Shown here piece by piece: positions 54,834 through 63,214 of a stretch of DNA of 64,000 nt. Below the pieces are notes generated by a model. That model did not search any database. It was not told the origin of the DNA and saw only the letters and a program-made list of their open reading frames with translations. Position numbers and translations under genes: made by a program. Numbering within the stretch: the stretch's first letter is position 1; each line of letters opens with the position of its first letter. Origin of the DNA: Paenibacillus sp. VTT E-133291 (GTDB lineage Bacteria > Bacillota > Bacilli > Paenibacillales > Paenibacillaceae); contig NZ_NFVA01000001.1 in the NCBI RefSeq assembly GCF_002264395.1, positions 124,001 to 188,000 on the forward strand. Direction: 5' to 3'.

Positions 54834-55187
54834 ATGAGAGTAAAGCGAATTGTAACCAATATTAAAACACAGAATGCTTCAGCAGCAAAAAGCTTTTACC
54901 AGGACGTCCTCGAGCTTGATTTATTGATGGATCATGGTTGGATCGAAACATACGGCTTACTAGGGAAGGAGAACATTCAAATAAGCTTCGCCTCACAGGG
55001 CGGCTCCAATACGCCAACTCCAGATCTATCAATTGAAGTTGATGATGTCGATGCGGTGTTTGAACGTATGAAGAATGCTGGATACACGATAGAATATGGA
55101 CCTGTTGATGAGCCTTGGGGAGTCCGGCGATTCTATGAACGCGACCCATTTGGCAAACTTATCAACATCCTTGCTCATGGACATTAG
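54834..55187 (+). CDS. VOC-family (glyoxalase/bleomycin-resistance fold) protein
   Basis: A 117-residue protein with two beta-alpha-beta-beta-beta units. KSFYQDVLELDL and the C-terminal DPFGKLINILAHG are standard VOC motifs; the metal-site glutamates expected near the ends of the strands are only partly evident. It lies 76 bases after the APH-like gene in the same direction and before a good terminator, so the two may be co-transcribed. The substrate is unknown. Confidence 0.9.
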   Translation: MRVKRIVTNIKTQNASAAKSFYQDVLELDLLMDHGWIETYGLLGKENIQISFASQGGSNTPTPDLSIEVDDVDAVFERMKNAGYTIEYGPVDEPWGVRRFYERDPFGKLINILAHGH

Positions 55188-55238
55188 ATAAACGGTCACA
55201 TCGTGCAGAGATCTAGATTGTTAATCTATCGGAATCAA

Positions 55239-55266
55239 TTCCGTCCTTTTAGGGACGGAGTTTTTT
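55239..55266 (+). terminator. Rho-independent terminator after the VOC gene
   Basis: A short TTCCGTCC stem pairs with its near complement around a T-rich loop and is followed by GTTTTTTG. Confidence 0.85.
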
Positions 55267-55325
55267 GCGTTCTTATAAATGATTTTAAGGAAGCGTGATT
55301 AGGTCCTCCAAAAATCTATGCTCAC

Positions 55326-56024
55326 TCAATAGTATTTCATATATTTCATAAGCTCAGAAATTCCTAAAAACTGCTTCATTAATTGACTATTTAATTTTTG
55401 TAACGCAAGCTCGAAAGACAATTCAACTTTCTTGTAGTTTTGTGTCTCTATTTCATTCAGGAGTTGTTTCATATTCTCGATATAATACACGGTCTTCCTT
55501 AAACTGCTGATGAGGATAATCTTTCTTAATTCCGTTAGCGTATAAACTCTATAGCCGTTGTCTTTGTTTCTATTCGAGGTAACTAGTCCTTCTTGTTCCC
55601 AATGTCGAATGGCTGATGGCTTAACGCCTGCTATTTGTGCAACTTCACCAATTGTCATTGCGTTTATTTCCTCTAAATCATTGTATTTTGATATATCTGC
55701 GTTTCGGAACATGCTTAATACATCCTCTAACCTATGTTTTTCCGTTTGTGTATTATACTGTTCCTGATTGATTGACCAAAGTACATACTCCATTTGCCGG
55801 GCTTTAATCTTTCTCATCACATCGTACACAACTGGAATCTCATATCCTTGTAAAAGTGTCCGAATCGTAATAAAAGCTTGAATATGAATGTCTGTATAAC
55901 ATCGACGATTGCTAGCAGTCCTCGGGACTTCGGGAATTAAGCCTTGATCTTCATATCTTCTTAAAGTAGTGGTACTTACATTTAATTTCTTAGCTATCAT
56001 TGTTGGTGTATAAATATCTCCCAT
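55326..56024 (-). CDS. Tandem MerR-family regulator (two DNA-binding domains)
   Basis: A protein of about 232 residues holding two MerR winged-helix domains. The first (YTPTMIAKKLNVSTTTLRRYE) occupies residues 1-70, the second (TIGEVAQIAGVKPSAIRHWE) about 122-190; a helical linker joins them and a coiled-coil tail follows. Normal MerR proteins have one such domain and dimerise. This one may bind as a pseudo-dimer. The start is uncertain between 56024 and 56033, both behind GGGGGC. It is divergent from the alpha/beta hydrolase gene at 56183, a likely target. Confidence 0.85.
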   Translation of the reverse strand: MGDIYTPTMIAKKLNVSTTTLRRYEDQGLIPEVPRTASNRRCYTDIHIQAFITIRTLLQGYEIPVVYDVMRKIKARQMEYVLWSINQEQYNTQTEKHRLEDVLSMFRNADISKYNDLEEINAMTIGEVAQIAGVKPSAIRHWEQEGLVTSNRNKDNGYRVYTLTELRKIILISSLRKTVYYIENMKQLLNEIETQNYKKVELSFELALQKLNSQLMKQFLGISELMKYMKYY

Positions 56025-56182
56025 AATGGCCATCGCCCCCAAAACATTAAAGTTAAACCTTCAAGTGCTACAACAATATTAAATCTAATTTAACGACATA
56101 TATCAAGCTTTAGAATGGGATAAACCGAAAGATTGCATGAATGTTATATGATATTTCTATAAAACACTAAGGAGAGGATTGT

Positions 56183-57049
56183 TTGAAAAAAATCATACGA
56201 TTAAACAACCATTCAGCAATAGAAGTAGGATTAACAGGAGGATCAGATCGTCCAACCATCATGTTACCTATCGCTAAAAAATCCGTGTACAATCAGGAAG
56301 CAGAAAATCTAAAGCTTTGGGGCGTAGATCCTGAAATAGGTAAACATTTTGTTGAAGGTCTTTCGGATACCTTTCAAGTGCTTTACTTTGATTATGAAGG
56401 TCATCTCTTTCAACATCCAGTGGACAACTTAACTGTAGACCATATTGTGAAGGATCTGCTCCTCATTGCTGATGAAATGAACGTTAAGAGCTTTAGCTAC
56501 TACGGATATTCATGGTTAGCTTTAATTGGTCTACAATTGGGTATCAGAACAAATCGTCTGGAAAGCTTGGTCATGGGAGGTTTTCCGCCTTATAAGGGTC
56601 CCTATCAAGAGATGCTGATTGTAACTCAGAAAACACATACCCAAGCTTTGAATAATCAAAATGAGGCAGCTGAAAAAAGCTCTATCGAAACAGAGAATCT
56701 TGATGAGATAGACTGGGACAACATCAAAGTATCAATGGATACCCGTGTAACAGCTCAATTTGTTGCCTTATACGAGAGCCTTACCGCTTTTGATGATCGT
56801 AGTATTCACCATTTGCTGAGTCTCCCAAAATTAGCTTTTGCAGGAGAAAATGATACTATCGTATATGGTGAGAATTTTGGGAATGTTACTGTGGACATCG
56901 GCGGGATATTAAAAAAGAATAAAGAACAATTGACTGATTTAGGCTGGGATGTTGAAATTCTAAGGGGAACCCAAATGGATCATACCAAAGCTATGCAGCC
57001 AGCCGTGGTGTTACCATTGATTAAGCCCTGGTTTGTAAAACAACTATAA
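56183..57049 (+). CDS. Alpha/beta hydrolase
   Basis: A 288-residue alpha/beta hydrolase. The nucleophile elbow is GYSW with Ser110, the acid is probably Asp224 (AGENDTIV) and the histidine His267 (QMDHTKAM). The strand pattern before the elbow (FQVLYFDYEGH) fits the fold. The start is TTG with GGAGAGG upstream. It is divergent from a tandem MerR regulator and ends at a terminator, so it is probably a regulated single gene. Substrate unknown. Confidence 0.85.
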   Translation: MKKIIRLNNHSAIEVGLTGGSDRPTIMLPIAKKSVYNQEAENLKLWGVDPEIGKHFVEGLSDTFQVLYFDYEGHLFQHPVDNLTVDHIVKDLLLIADEMNVKSFSYYGYSWLALIGLQLGIRTNRLESLVMGGFPPYKGPYQEMLIVTQKTHTQALNNQNEAAEKSSIETENLDEIDWDNIKVSMDTRVTAQFVALYESLTAFDDRSIHHLLSLPKLAFAGENDTIVYGENFGNVTVDIGGILKKNKEQLTDLGWDVEILRGTQMDHTKAMQPAVVLPLIKPWFVKQL

Positions 57050-57075
57050 ATAAAAAAGGGAAAATTTAATAGATT

Positions 57076-57114
57076 AGCCGGTGTTGCCTATTAAAGGGTA
57101 AACCGGCTTTTTTT
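57076..57114 (+). terminator. Rho-independent terminator after the hydrolase gene
   Basis: Stem AGCCGGT/ACCGGCT with a 19-base loop is followed by a run of seven T. Confidence 0.8.
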
Positions 57115-57203
57115 CACGCGTCATATTTTTAGCATGGAATGTCGAAGCTTATGAAGACCCAAAATGTTTTCTTGCTTTGATTACTTAAGAAAATAAACTT
57201 TTT

Positions 57204-57237
57204 TGCAACCTAAACCCTTCTTTCCTTACTTTATAAG
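57204..57237 (+). promoter_or_regulatory. Candidate ECF-sigma autoregulatory promoter
   Basis: TGCAACC (57204-57210) resembles the AAC-containing -35 elements of ECF promoters. The segment around CTTACTTTATAAG (57225-57237) could hold the -10 element. It lies just before the sigma factor gene. Confidence 0.4.
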
Positions 57238-57270
57238 TGAGGCCTTAATAAACTGAACGGAAGTGATGGA

Positions 57271-57828
57271 GTGGAAGATAGTGAAATCATACAATTGTAC
57301 TTTGCGCGCAAGGAATCAGCAATAGAAGAAACCTCCCGAAAATATAGGAACTATTGTATTAAGATCGCTCATAACATTTTATCTAATATTGAAGATTCGG
57401 AAGAATGCGTGAACGATACTTTTTTAGGGGCGTGGGAAGCGATACCGCCGAAATCACCTGCAAAGCTATCATCTTTTCTGGGGAGGATCACACGAAATAT
57501 CGCGTTAAATAAATACGATTATTATATGGCCAAAAAGCGGAATAAAAAATTCGATACGATTCTTGATGAATTAAATGATTGTTTATTCTCGCCAGACAAT
57601 GTTGAGAGTCAATACGAGGAAGAACAGATGGCTGAATCCATAAGCAATTTCCTGCTGAAGATAAACGAAGATCATCGAAATATTTTTCTGAGACGTTACT
57701 GGTACTCCGATTCTTTGGCTGAAATCTCAGTGCGATTTGCAATAAGTGAAAGTAAGACCAAATCAGTTCTTTTCAGAACACGAAAAAAACTCCAAATATA
57801 CCTTATGAAAGAGGGCTATATCCTATGA
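57271..57828 (+). CDS. ECF-type RNA polymerase sigma factor
   Basis: A 185-residue sigma-70-family factor. Region 2 spans about 20-90 (DSEECVNDTFLGAWEAIP, LSSFLGRITRNIALNKYD) and region 4 about 125-180, with the helix-turn-helix SLAEISVRFAISESKTKSVLFRTRKKL. The start is GTG. Its end overlaps the next gene by 4 bases (ATGA), and that gene encodes a membrane-anchored protein that is probably its anti-sigma factor. Confidence 0.93.
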   Translation: MEDSEIIQLYFARKESAIEETSRKYRNYCIKIAHNILSNIEDSEECVNDTFLGAWEAIPPKSPAKLSSFLGRITRNIALNKYDYYMAKKRNKKFDTILDELNDCLFSPDNVESQYEEEQMAESISNFLLKINEDHRNIFLRRYWYSDSLAEISVRFAISESKTKSVLFRTRKKLQIYLMKEGYIL

Positions 57829-58733
57829 ATAATAAAGATCTATTTAAGACGATTGGTTATGTAGACGAAAATCTGGTAGAAAAGGCTAACACAGCTAGAC
57901 GCACTCATAAGAAAACATTTGCGAAATGGGGAACTATGGCTGCTTGCGCTGCTCTAATATTAGGAATTTCCATTTACAGCTCTCCTCTGAAGACATCAAT
58001 GACTAATTCACCACAAATATCGCAGCAAACACCAGTATCAGCTCCCAACGGTGTTCGGAAAATATTAAATTACAACGGATATCGTTATGCATTCGTAAGT
58101 GATGGTGCTCAGTTTAAGTTCACAGGAATGAAGCCTGAGAAATCACTTGGAACCTTAGAGTATGATATGAACCAAGAGATCGGAAAGGACGATGGAGATA
58201 AGGATCTAGATAAGGATTATTCCTCTACGTTCGCTGTTGGCGGAAAGCTATATGAAATTCCGACGTATCCATCCCATTTCCGCATAGCGGTCAAGTATGA
58301 AGAACAATTTTATCTGGCTGAAGTCGTAGCGAAGTTAAACGATGCTAAGATGACCGCAAAGGAATATCTGGATATGTCTAACCTGAAAAAGCATGTGAAA
58401 GACATCCATGTTCTTAACCATGTGGGCAATGAAGAGTTGAAAAAAATGACGGATCATGTTGCTGTTGAATCTATCATAGATGGGCTATACACCTCGACAA
58501 CAGCTAGTTTAAGCAATAAGGAATATGAGGCTATTGCAGGGGCCCAGTCTCAAGGGAAATCGTATCAACTTCAGTTCAACCTGAAGGATGGAACCCATAT
58601 GGCTATGTATATCATTCCCGAATTAAAAGTCGTATCTATGGGAGATGCCTATTATCAATTGTCGGACAACTTCTTTGATCAATCCGGTGAGCTCTTTTCA
58701 GGGCTTGAACAAGAAGTGTTGCCGCTTTACTGA
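57825..58733 (+). CDS. Membrane-anchored putative anti-sigma factor
   Basis: A 302-residue protein. The first 35 residues are cytoplasmic and charged (LFKTIGYVDENLVEKANTA), one helix follows (TMAACAALILGISIY), and about 250 residues lie outside. This layout and the 4-base overlap with the sigma gene match the anti-sigma partners common in Clostridia and Paenibacillus. No catalytic motif is seen in the extracellular part, which includes an acidic stretch (GKDDGDKDLDKDY). The anti-sigma role is inferred from context. Confidence 0.75.
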   Translation: MNNKDLFKTIGYVDENLVEKANTARRTHKKTFAKWGTMAACAALILGISIYSSPLKTSMTNSPQISQQTPVSAPNGVRKILNYNGYRYAFVSDGAQFKFTGMKPEKSLGTLEYDMNQEIGKDDGDKDLDKDYSSTFAVGGKLYEIPTYPSHFRIAVKYEEQFYLAEVVAKLNDAKMTAKEYLDMSNLKKHVKDIHVLNHVGNEELKKMTDHVAVESIIDGLYTSTTASLSNKEYEAIAGAQSQGKSYQLQFNLKDGTHMAMYIIPELKVVSMGDAYYQLSDNFFDQSGELFSGLEQEVLPLY

Positions 58734-58853
58734 GTAGAGAAATTTGGAGCTGAAGAATTACCAGAACTCAATTAATCTGGAATAGGAAGGCGTGTAGTCC
58801 TCCTATTCCATATTTCAATATTTAAAAGAACAGATAATTAAATTTCAAGGATG

Positions 58854-58905
58854 TTGACACGACACCAAATGGTGTCCTATAATCAATTAGACACTGAATG
58901 GTGTC
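58854..58905 (+). promoter_or_regulatory. Promoter with two ArsR-type operators
   Basis: TTGACA (58854-58859) and TATAAT (58878-58883) are separated by 18 bp. The spacer holds the perfect dyad GACACCAAATGGTGTC (58861-58876). A second, imperfect copy (58890-58905) lies at the transcription start. Centres are 29 bp apart. Confidence 0.8.
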
Positions 58906-58972
58906 CAATTGGGCATCGATGAGTATAATCGGTGACACTACAGGTAATATTACGGAAAAGGTGGGGGTGGTT

Positions 58973-59299
58973 TTGAACGATAATAGTCAAGTGAGGGATG
59001 TTTATGACGCTGTTGCAGATCCAACTAGGCGAAAACTACTTCAAATATTGGCTGATGTTGATGAATTACCCCTACATGAAATTACGGTTCATTTTGAAAT
59101 GGGTCGTACTGCAGTTTCTAAGCACTTGTCTATTCTTAAAGATGCTGATCTTGTAATGGCTCGAAAGGTTGGGAGAGAGACGAGATATAGGTTGAATGCC
59201 AGTCCATTGAAAGAAATTCGAGATTGGGTATCTTTTTATGAAGGTTTCTGGAAAGAAAGAATTGATAAACTAAAACTTTTATTGGAGGAAGAACTATGA
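58973..59299 (+). CDS. ArsR-family regulator
   Basis: A 109-residue winged-helix repressor (DPTRRKLLQILADVDELPLHEI, AVSKHLSILKDADLV, GRETRYRLN) with no metal-binding cysteine pair, so a small-molecule or protein signal is more likely than metal. The TTG at 58973 is chosen behind AAGGTGGGGG; an upstream open stretch reaches back to the operators and is rejected. It overlaps the AHSA1 gene by 4 bases, and the twin operators upstream indicate autoregulation. Confidence 0.9.
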   Translation: MNDNSQVRDVYDAVADPTRRKLLQILADVDELPLHEITVHFEMGRTAVSKHLSILKDADLVMARKVGRETRYRLNASPLKEIRDWVSFYEGFWKERIDKLKLLLEEEL

Positions 59300-59712
59300 A
59301 ACCAGATGTATCCTTAGATTTTCAATTTACAAGTTCAATCGAGAAGGTATGGAACGCTTTAACGGATTCAGATACACTTGCGAAATGGATTTGGAGCAAT
59401 GACTTTAAACCAGTCGTAGGACATAAATTCCAATTTCGTGCAGAGCCTAATGAATGGTGGGATGGCATTGTAAATTGTGAGGTTCTCGTAGTAGACGAGC
59501 CGAATACATTATCCTATACTTGGCATAGTGCTGGAGAAGGTACTACGGTTACTTGGACTTTGAGCAAAGAGTCCGACGGTAAGGTTCATCTTCATCTTGG
59601 TCAATCTGGATTTAGTGAAGAAACCAAAGCACGTCAAGGTGCGATCGAAGGGGCTAAATATGCCTGGACGAATATGGGCAGCCAGCTTGAAAAGGTATTA
59701 GCAGAATTGTAA
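59296..59712 (+). CDS. SRPBCC/AHSA1-domain protein
   Basis: A 138-residue protein of the START-like Aha1 C-terminal fold: SLDFQFTSSIEKVWNALTDSDTLAKWIW, then PNTLSYTWH and a final long helix (EGAKYAWTNMGSQLEKVL). It probably binds a hydrophobic ligand in its cavity. It is co-translated with the ArsR regulator, a common pairing in Firmicutes. The ligand is unknown. Confidence 0.92.
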   Translation: MKPDVSLDFQFTSSIEKVWNALTDSDTLAKWIWSNDFKPVVGHKFQFRAEPNEWWDGIVNCEVLVVDEPNTLSYTWHSAGEGTTVTWTLSKESDGKVHLHLGQSGFSEETKARQGAIEGAKYAWTNMGSQLEKVLAEL

Positions 59713-59757
59713 AATAAATCGCAAATGATTTAAATTCATTGGCTTGGTTCAAGAATT

Positions 59758-59792
59758 GGGCGCTTTTCTGAAATAAGGAAAGTGCCCTTTTT
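59758..59792 (+). terminator. Rho-independent terminator after the ArsR-AHSA1 pair
   Basis: An 11-bp stem with G-T pairs (59758-59768 with 59777-59787), an 8-base loop and a run of five T. Confidence 0.82.
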
Positions 59793-59849
59793 AATGGAAT
59801 AAATCATGGCAATACTATTTGATGAGAATGGAGATGAGATGAAATCACT

Positions 59850-62800
59850 ATGAGAATAAACCGATTAATTGCGAACAATATTAATAAGTTAGATGCAGTA
59901 CTACCCGTAGAGCAATCCCTAGGGATTGCAGGTTTGTCTGGTTCTGGTAAAACAACCTTTTGTCAAACCATCGGCGAAGAATCCAAGAAACGTCTCGTTT
60001 CTTTATTGCCAAAGGCAGAATATCAGTATTTATTCCCTAACATTATGGAAACTAACTTTAGTGCGATCCAGATGGAAGCAATGCCACTTGTACTTTTTCT
60101 AGGGAGATCATCGATTTCTTCCAATCCTCGATCAACCATAGGCACACATACGGGTGTGTTTACAGAGATTCGTGTTACGCTTGCTGAACAATTCAACCTA
60201 TCTCCTGAGGTATTTTCATTTAATAATGAATTAGGTTGGTGTCCGGATTGTAAAGGTCGCGGCACCACTAAAAATATCGAATGTAAAAAGTGTAAGGGGA
60301 ACCGCTATAATCACGAAACTGAACAATATAAAATAAAGGTATTGAATCAAGACATGAGTATTTCCGATATCAATGACTTGAGTATTGAAACTGTTTTTTC
60401 TTTGGCAGAAGTGCTGAATATTAGTGAAGGTAAACAAAACATTCTAAAGAACATAATCCATATGAATATTGGTTATTTAACCTTAAATCGCATTATGGGC
60501 ACATTGTCAGGAGGAGAGTTAACACGACTTTACTTGGCAGAATTCATGGCAACCAGTGAAAATACAGTAATTATTATTGATGAAATCTCTGTGGGTCTGG
60601 ATCATCAAACCCTTTTGAAAATATTAGAACAGATTAAACAGCTAGGATTTAAAAATCAAATTTGGCTCATTGATCATTCTGACACGGTATTAGATATTAC
60701 GGACGAGCAATTGTTCTTTGGACCAGGTAGTGGTAAGTACGGTGGAAAAATTGTTGAAGAATCGCCACGTCCAAGCCCGATCAATGGAGACATTAATCAG
60801 GTTGCACCAACAGAATACTATCATTTTCATGATCTTTACTGCCGTAATATTCAAATGGCTGAAATTCAGATCCCCCGCAATAGAGTTGTAACTTTCACAG
60901 GTGAATCTGGTTGCGGTAAATCCACACTCGTTAATGAATGTATGTCCAAAGATTTCCAGAAGCGCTATCCCAAAGATAAACTGGTGATTGTAGGGCAAGA
61001 TCGGAACCAATCGATAACCAGTCGTTCGACGGTAGCGACTTTTCTAGATATTAAAAGAAAGCTCACCAAATATAGCGAAGAGATTGATGAACTTTTCCAG
61101 CGCTCCATAGAAGATATTATTGATGAACTCCCAAATGAAGACATAGCACATAAACGCTTAAGCTTATTGATCAAGCTTGGACTTGGTTATTTGACGTTAG
61201 AGAGAAAAACCCAGTCTTTATCAACCGGTGAATTTCAATGTGTACATTTAGTTTCCGAGCTATTTGCGGGTTCTAGAAACCCAAATACGCTTTTTATTTT
61301 TGACGAGCCTTCTAAAGGGTTATCACAAAATATTCTAAATCAGTTCATTGACAGCATCAAGGTCATTCTTCAGGATGAATCCGTCTCTATTATGATGATT
61401 GAACATAACTCATATATGTTAGAAAACTCTGACTTTATCGTTGATTTTGGCAAAAGACAGCTCGAACCGGTGGAGCATCTCGATGTTGTCAGCCATGAAG
61501 CGTATTATCGTCAACTTAACCGTGAAGATCATGTCGCTCCATTACAAATTCCTTCCACACTGCGGCAACAAAATGGCGTCAACTATTTAAAAGAAGATCA
61601 GATTGCCTATTTCAAAAATGCAGAAAACATCTATAAAGGTGGTATCCTAAAAAGCTTATCCTCCATGGCACGTTTGATATATGGTGAATATGAATCAGAT
61701 ACGATTGCACCGGTCATTGCCATTGATCTGGAAAGACATTTATATAGTCAATATACTTTTCTATATGAAATTGGTGGTTTGATCAACCATATTGTTACGG
61801 CGCATCCAACGAATAAAGATACGAGCAGCTTCGATTTCTATTATCAAGATAATCATTGTCCGTGCTGTAAGGGACGTAGAGTCATTGAAAAATTTGATTT
61901 TGATATGGTGCTTCAGGACAAAAATGTGCCGTTCTGGGATGGTTTAATGCATCCAGATGCAATGGATATTCTAAAATTCTATCAATTCCCCAAGATCAAA
62001 TTCATCTTTGAAGAGATTAAGAATGAACTCGGACAAGATCTCAGCAAGAGCTATAATGAGATGACGGATGCAGAAAAGCATACGTTTTGGTACGGGTATT
62101 GGGAAAAGTCATTTTATGATAAAGCAAGCAAAGCGACAAGAACTTGGGAAGGTTTTAATTACATCATTGGGAACTACATGGTGATCTCGAAGGCGATCAT
62201 TAAAGAGCATATTAAGCAGTCGAAAATAATGATCACTTGTCCAATTTGTAAAGGAACCGTACTGAATCATCATAAAAAGCTCAAGTTTGGCGACACGGAT
62301 ATCCGTGATATGATTGGGCAACCTCTGGATCAAGTGATGGGAACCGTTGGCAAATTACAGGCGCTTGAAAAAATGAAGGCTATTGTTGGCGGTGATATGG
62401 TTCTGACAGAGGATGTCTCGCTAATGCCAAGGGAAACACAAGTCGCTCTAAAAATGCTTGAACTAGAGCTGGCGAGCTTTGCGCATTATGAAATGGTGTT
62501 ACAAAATGCTTTGCCATTCTGGGGCAATATTAGCGGCAGTATTGAATCCATCAGCGTTAATAATCGGATTACAATTTGTGATTTTGACAATATCAACGAA
62601 ACCAGAGAGAACATCATTGATAAGTATTTCACGAATGGAAAATACAAGAAACTGACCTATGTTTATGAAGCGTTTGGGTACAAAAAACTGGTCACTTTGA
62701 TTAATAAGATAAAGGCTAGTCAACCCTGTCCATTCTGCAAAGGGAAGAAAGTCATATCAGAAGATGGACTGCATGATGGTGTTTATAAGCTAACGATTCC

Positions 62801-63020
62801 ATGTGTTCGTTGTTATGCCAGTGGCATTAATGATGAAGGGCGAAAGGAAAGCGTTGAAGGCATTGATGTGCAGACCTGGCTAACAGGTACGGTAAGTGAT
62901 GTCGTGACGGAAAGCTCAACTATTGCGGCGGTAGCTGATATTCCAATCTTCAATCGTATTCGTGAGTTGCATAAACAAGAAATGATGGCCGTTTATCAAT
63001 ATCTTGAGCAAAATAACTAA
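59850..63020 (+). CDS. Divergent UvrA-family ABC ATPase with extra UvrA-like, ATPase-less C-terminal half
   Basis: A 1056-residue protein. Residues 1-560 are a compact UvrA: Walker A GLSGSGKT (28-35), a zinc module (Cys131, Cys134, Cys145, Cys148), signature LSGGE (219) and Walker B IIIDE; then Walker A GESGCGKS (351-358), signature LSTGE (457) and Walker B LFIFDEP. Residues 565-1056 have no Walker A but carry three more cysteine clusters: CPCC (670), CPIC (797) and CPFC...CVRC (960-988). The order EKHTFWYGYW, WEGFN, CPICKG recalls the middle of a normal UvrA first half. The UvrB-contact region seems reduced. Repair, drug tolerance or another DNA role are possible. It is monocistronic. Confidence 0.85.
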   Translation: MRINRLIANNINKLDAVLPVEQSLGIAGLSGSGKTTFCQTIGEESKKRLVSLLPKAEYQYLFPNIMETNFSAIQMEAMPLVLFLGRSSISSNPRSTIGTHTGVFTEIRVTLAEQFNLSPEVFSFNNELGWCPDCKGRGTTKNIECKKCKGNRYNHETEQYKIKVLNQDMSISDINDLSIETVFSLAEVLNISEGKQNILKNIIHMNIGYLTLNRIMGTLSGGELTRLYLAEFMATSENTVIIIDEISVGLDHQTLLKILEQIKQLGFKNQIWLIDHSDTVLDITDEQLFFGPGSGKYGGKIVEESPRPSPINGDINQVAPTEYYHFHDLYCRNIQMAEIQIPRNRVVTFTGESGCGKSTLVNECMSKDFQKRYPKDKLVIVGQDRNQSITSRSTVATFLDIKRKLTKYSEEIDELFQRSIEDIIDELPNEDIAHKRLSLLIKLGLGYLTLERKTQSLSTGEFQCVHLVSELFAGSRNPNTLFIFDEPSKGLSQNILNQFIDSIKVILQDESVSIMMIEHNSYMLENSDFIVDFGKRQLEPVEHLDVVSHEAYYRQLNREDHVAPLQIPSTLRQQNGVNYLKEDQIAYFKNAENIYKGGILKSLSSMARLIYGEYESDTIAPVIAIDLERHLYSQYTFLYEIGGLINHIVTAHPTNKDTSSFDFYYQDNHCPCCKGRRVIEKFDFDMVLQDKNVPFWDGLMHPDAMDILKFYQFPKIKFIFEEIKNELGQDLSKSYNEMTDAEKHTFWYGYWEKSFYDKASKATRTWEGFNYIIGNYMVISKAIIKEHIKQSKIMITCPICKGTVLNHHKKLKFGDTDIRDMIGQPLDQVMGTVGKLQALEKMKAIVGGDMVLTEDVSLMPRETQVALKMLELELASFAHYEMVLQNALPFWGNISGSIESISVNNRITICDFDNINETRENIIDKYFTNGKYKKLTYVYEAFGYKKLVTLINKIKASQPCPFCKGKKVISEDGLHDGVYKLTIPCVRCYASGINDEGRKESVEGIDVQTWLTGTVSDVVTESSTIAAVADIPIFNRIRELHKQEMMAVYQYLEQNN

Positions 63021-63120
63021 AGAAGCGCACCGCTTAGAATAGACATTGGATCAACCTCAGGGTAAATTCCGATGAAATTCTAGGGGGTGTGTTTTTTTAT
63101 ATTAGCAATGAAAAGTCTTG

Positions 63121-63161
63121 AGTGACTATATCGTCACTTATAGTGTCACTGAAAAGTCACT
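63121..63161. repeat. Cluster of four GTCACT elements upstream of the VanZ gene
   Basis: AGTGAC at 63121 and GTCACT at 63133, 63145 and 63156 fall within 41 bases, one inverted and three direct. Adjacent pairs form dyads. They lie 54 to 94 bases before the VanZ gene and may be an operator array. Confidence 0.55.
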
Positions 63162-63214
63162 TTGGAGAGATATACTTAATCCATTGACAAAATGGAGGGA
63201 ATTGTGGAGACATT

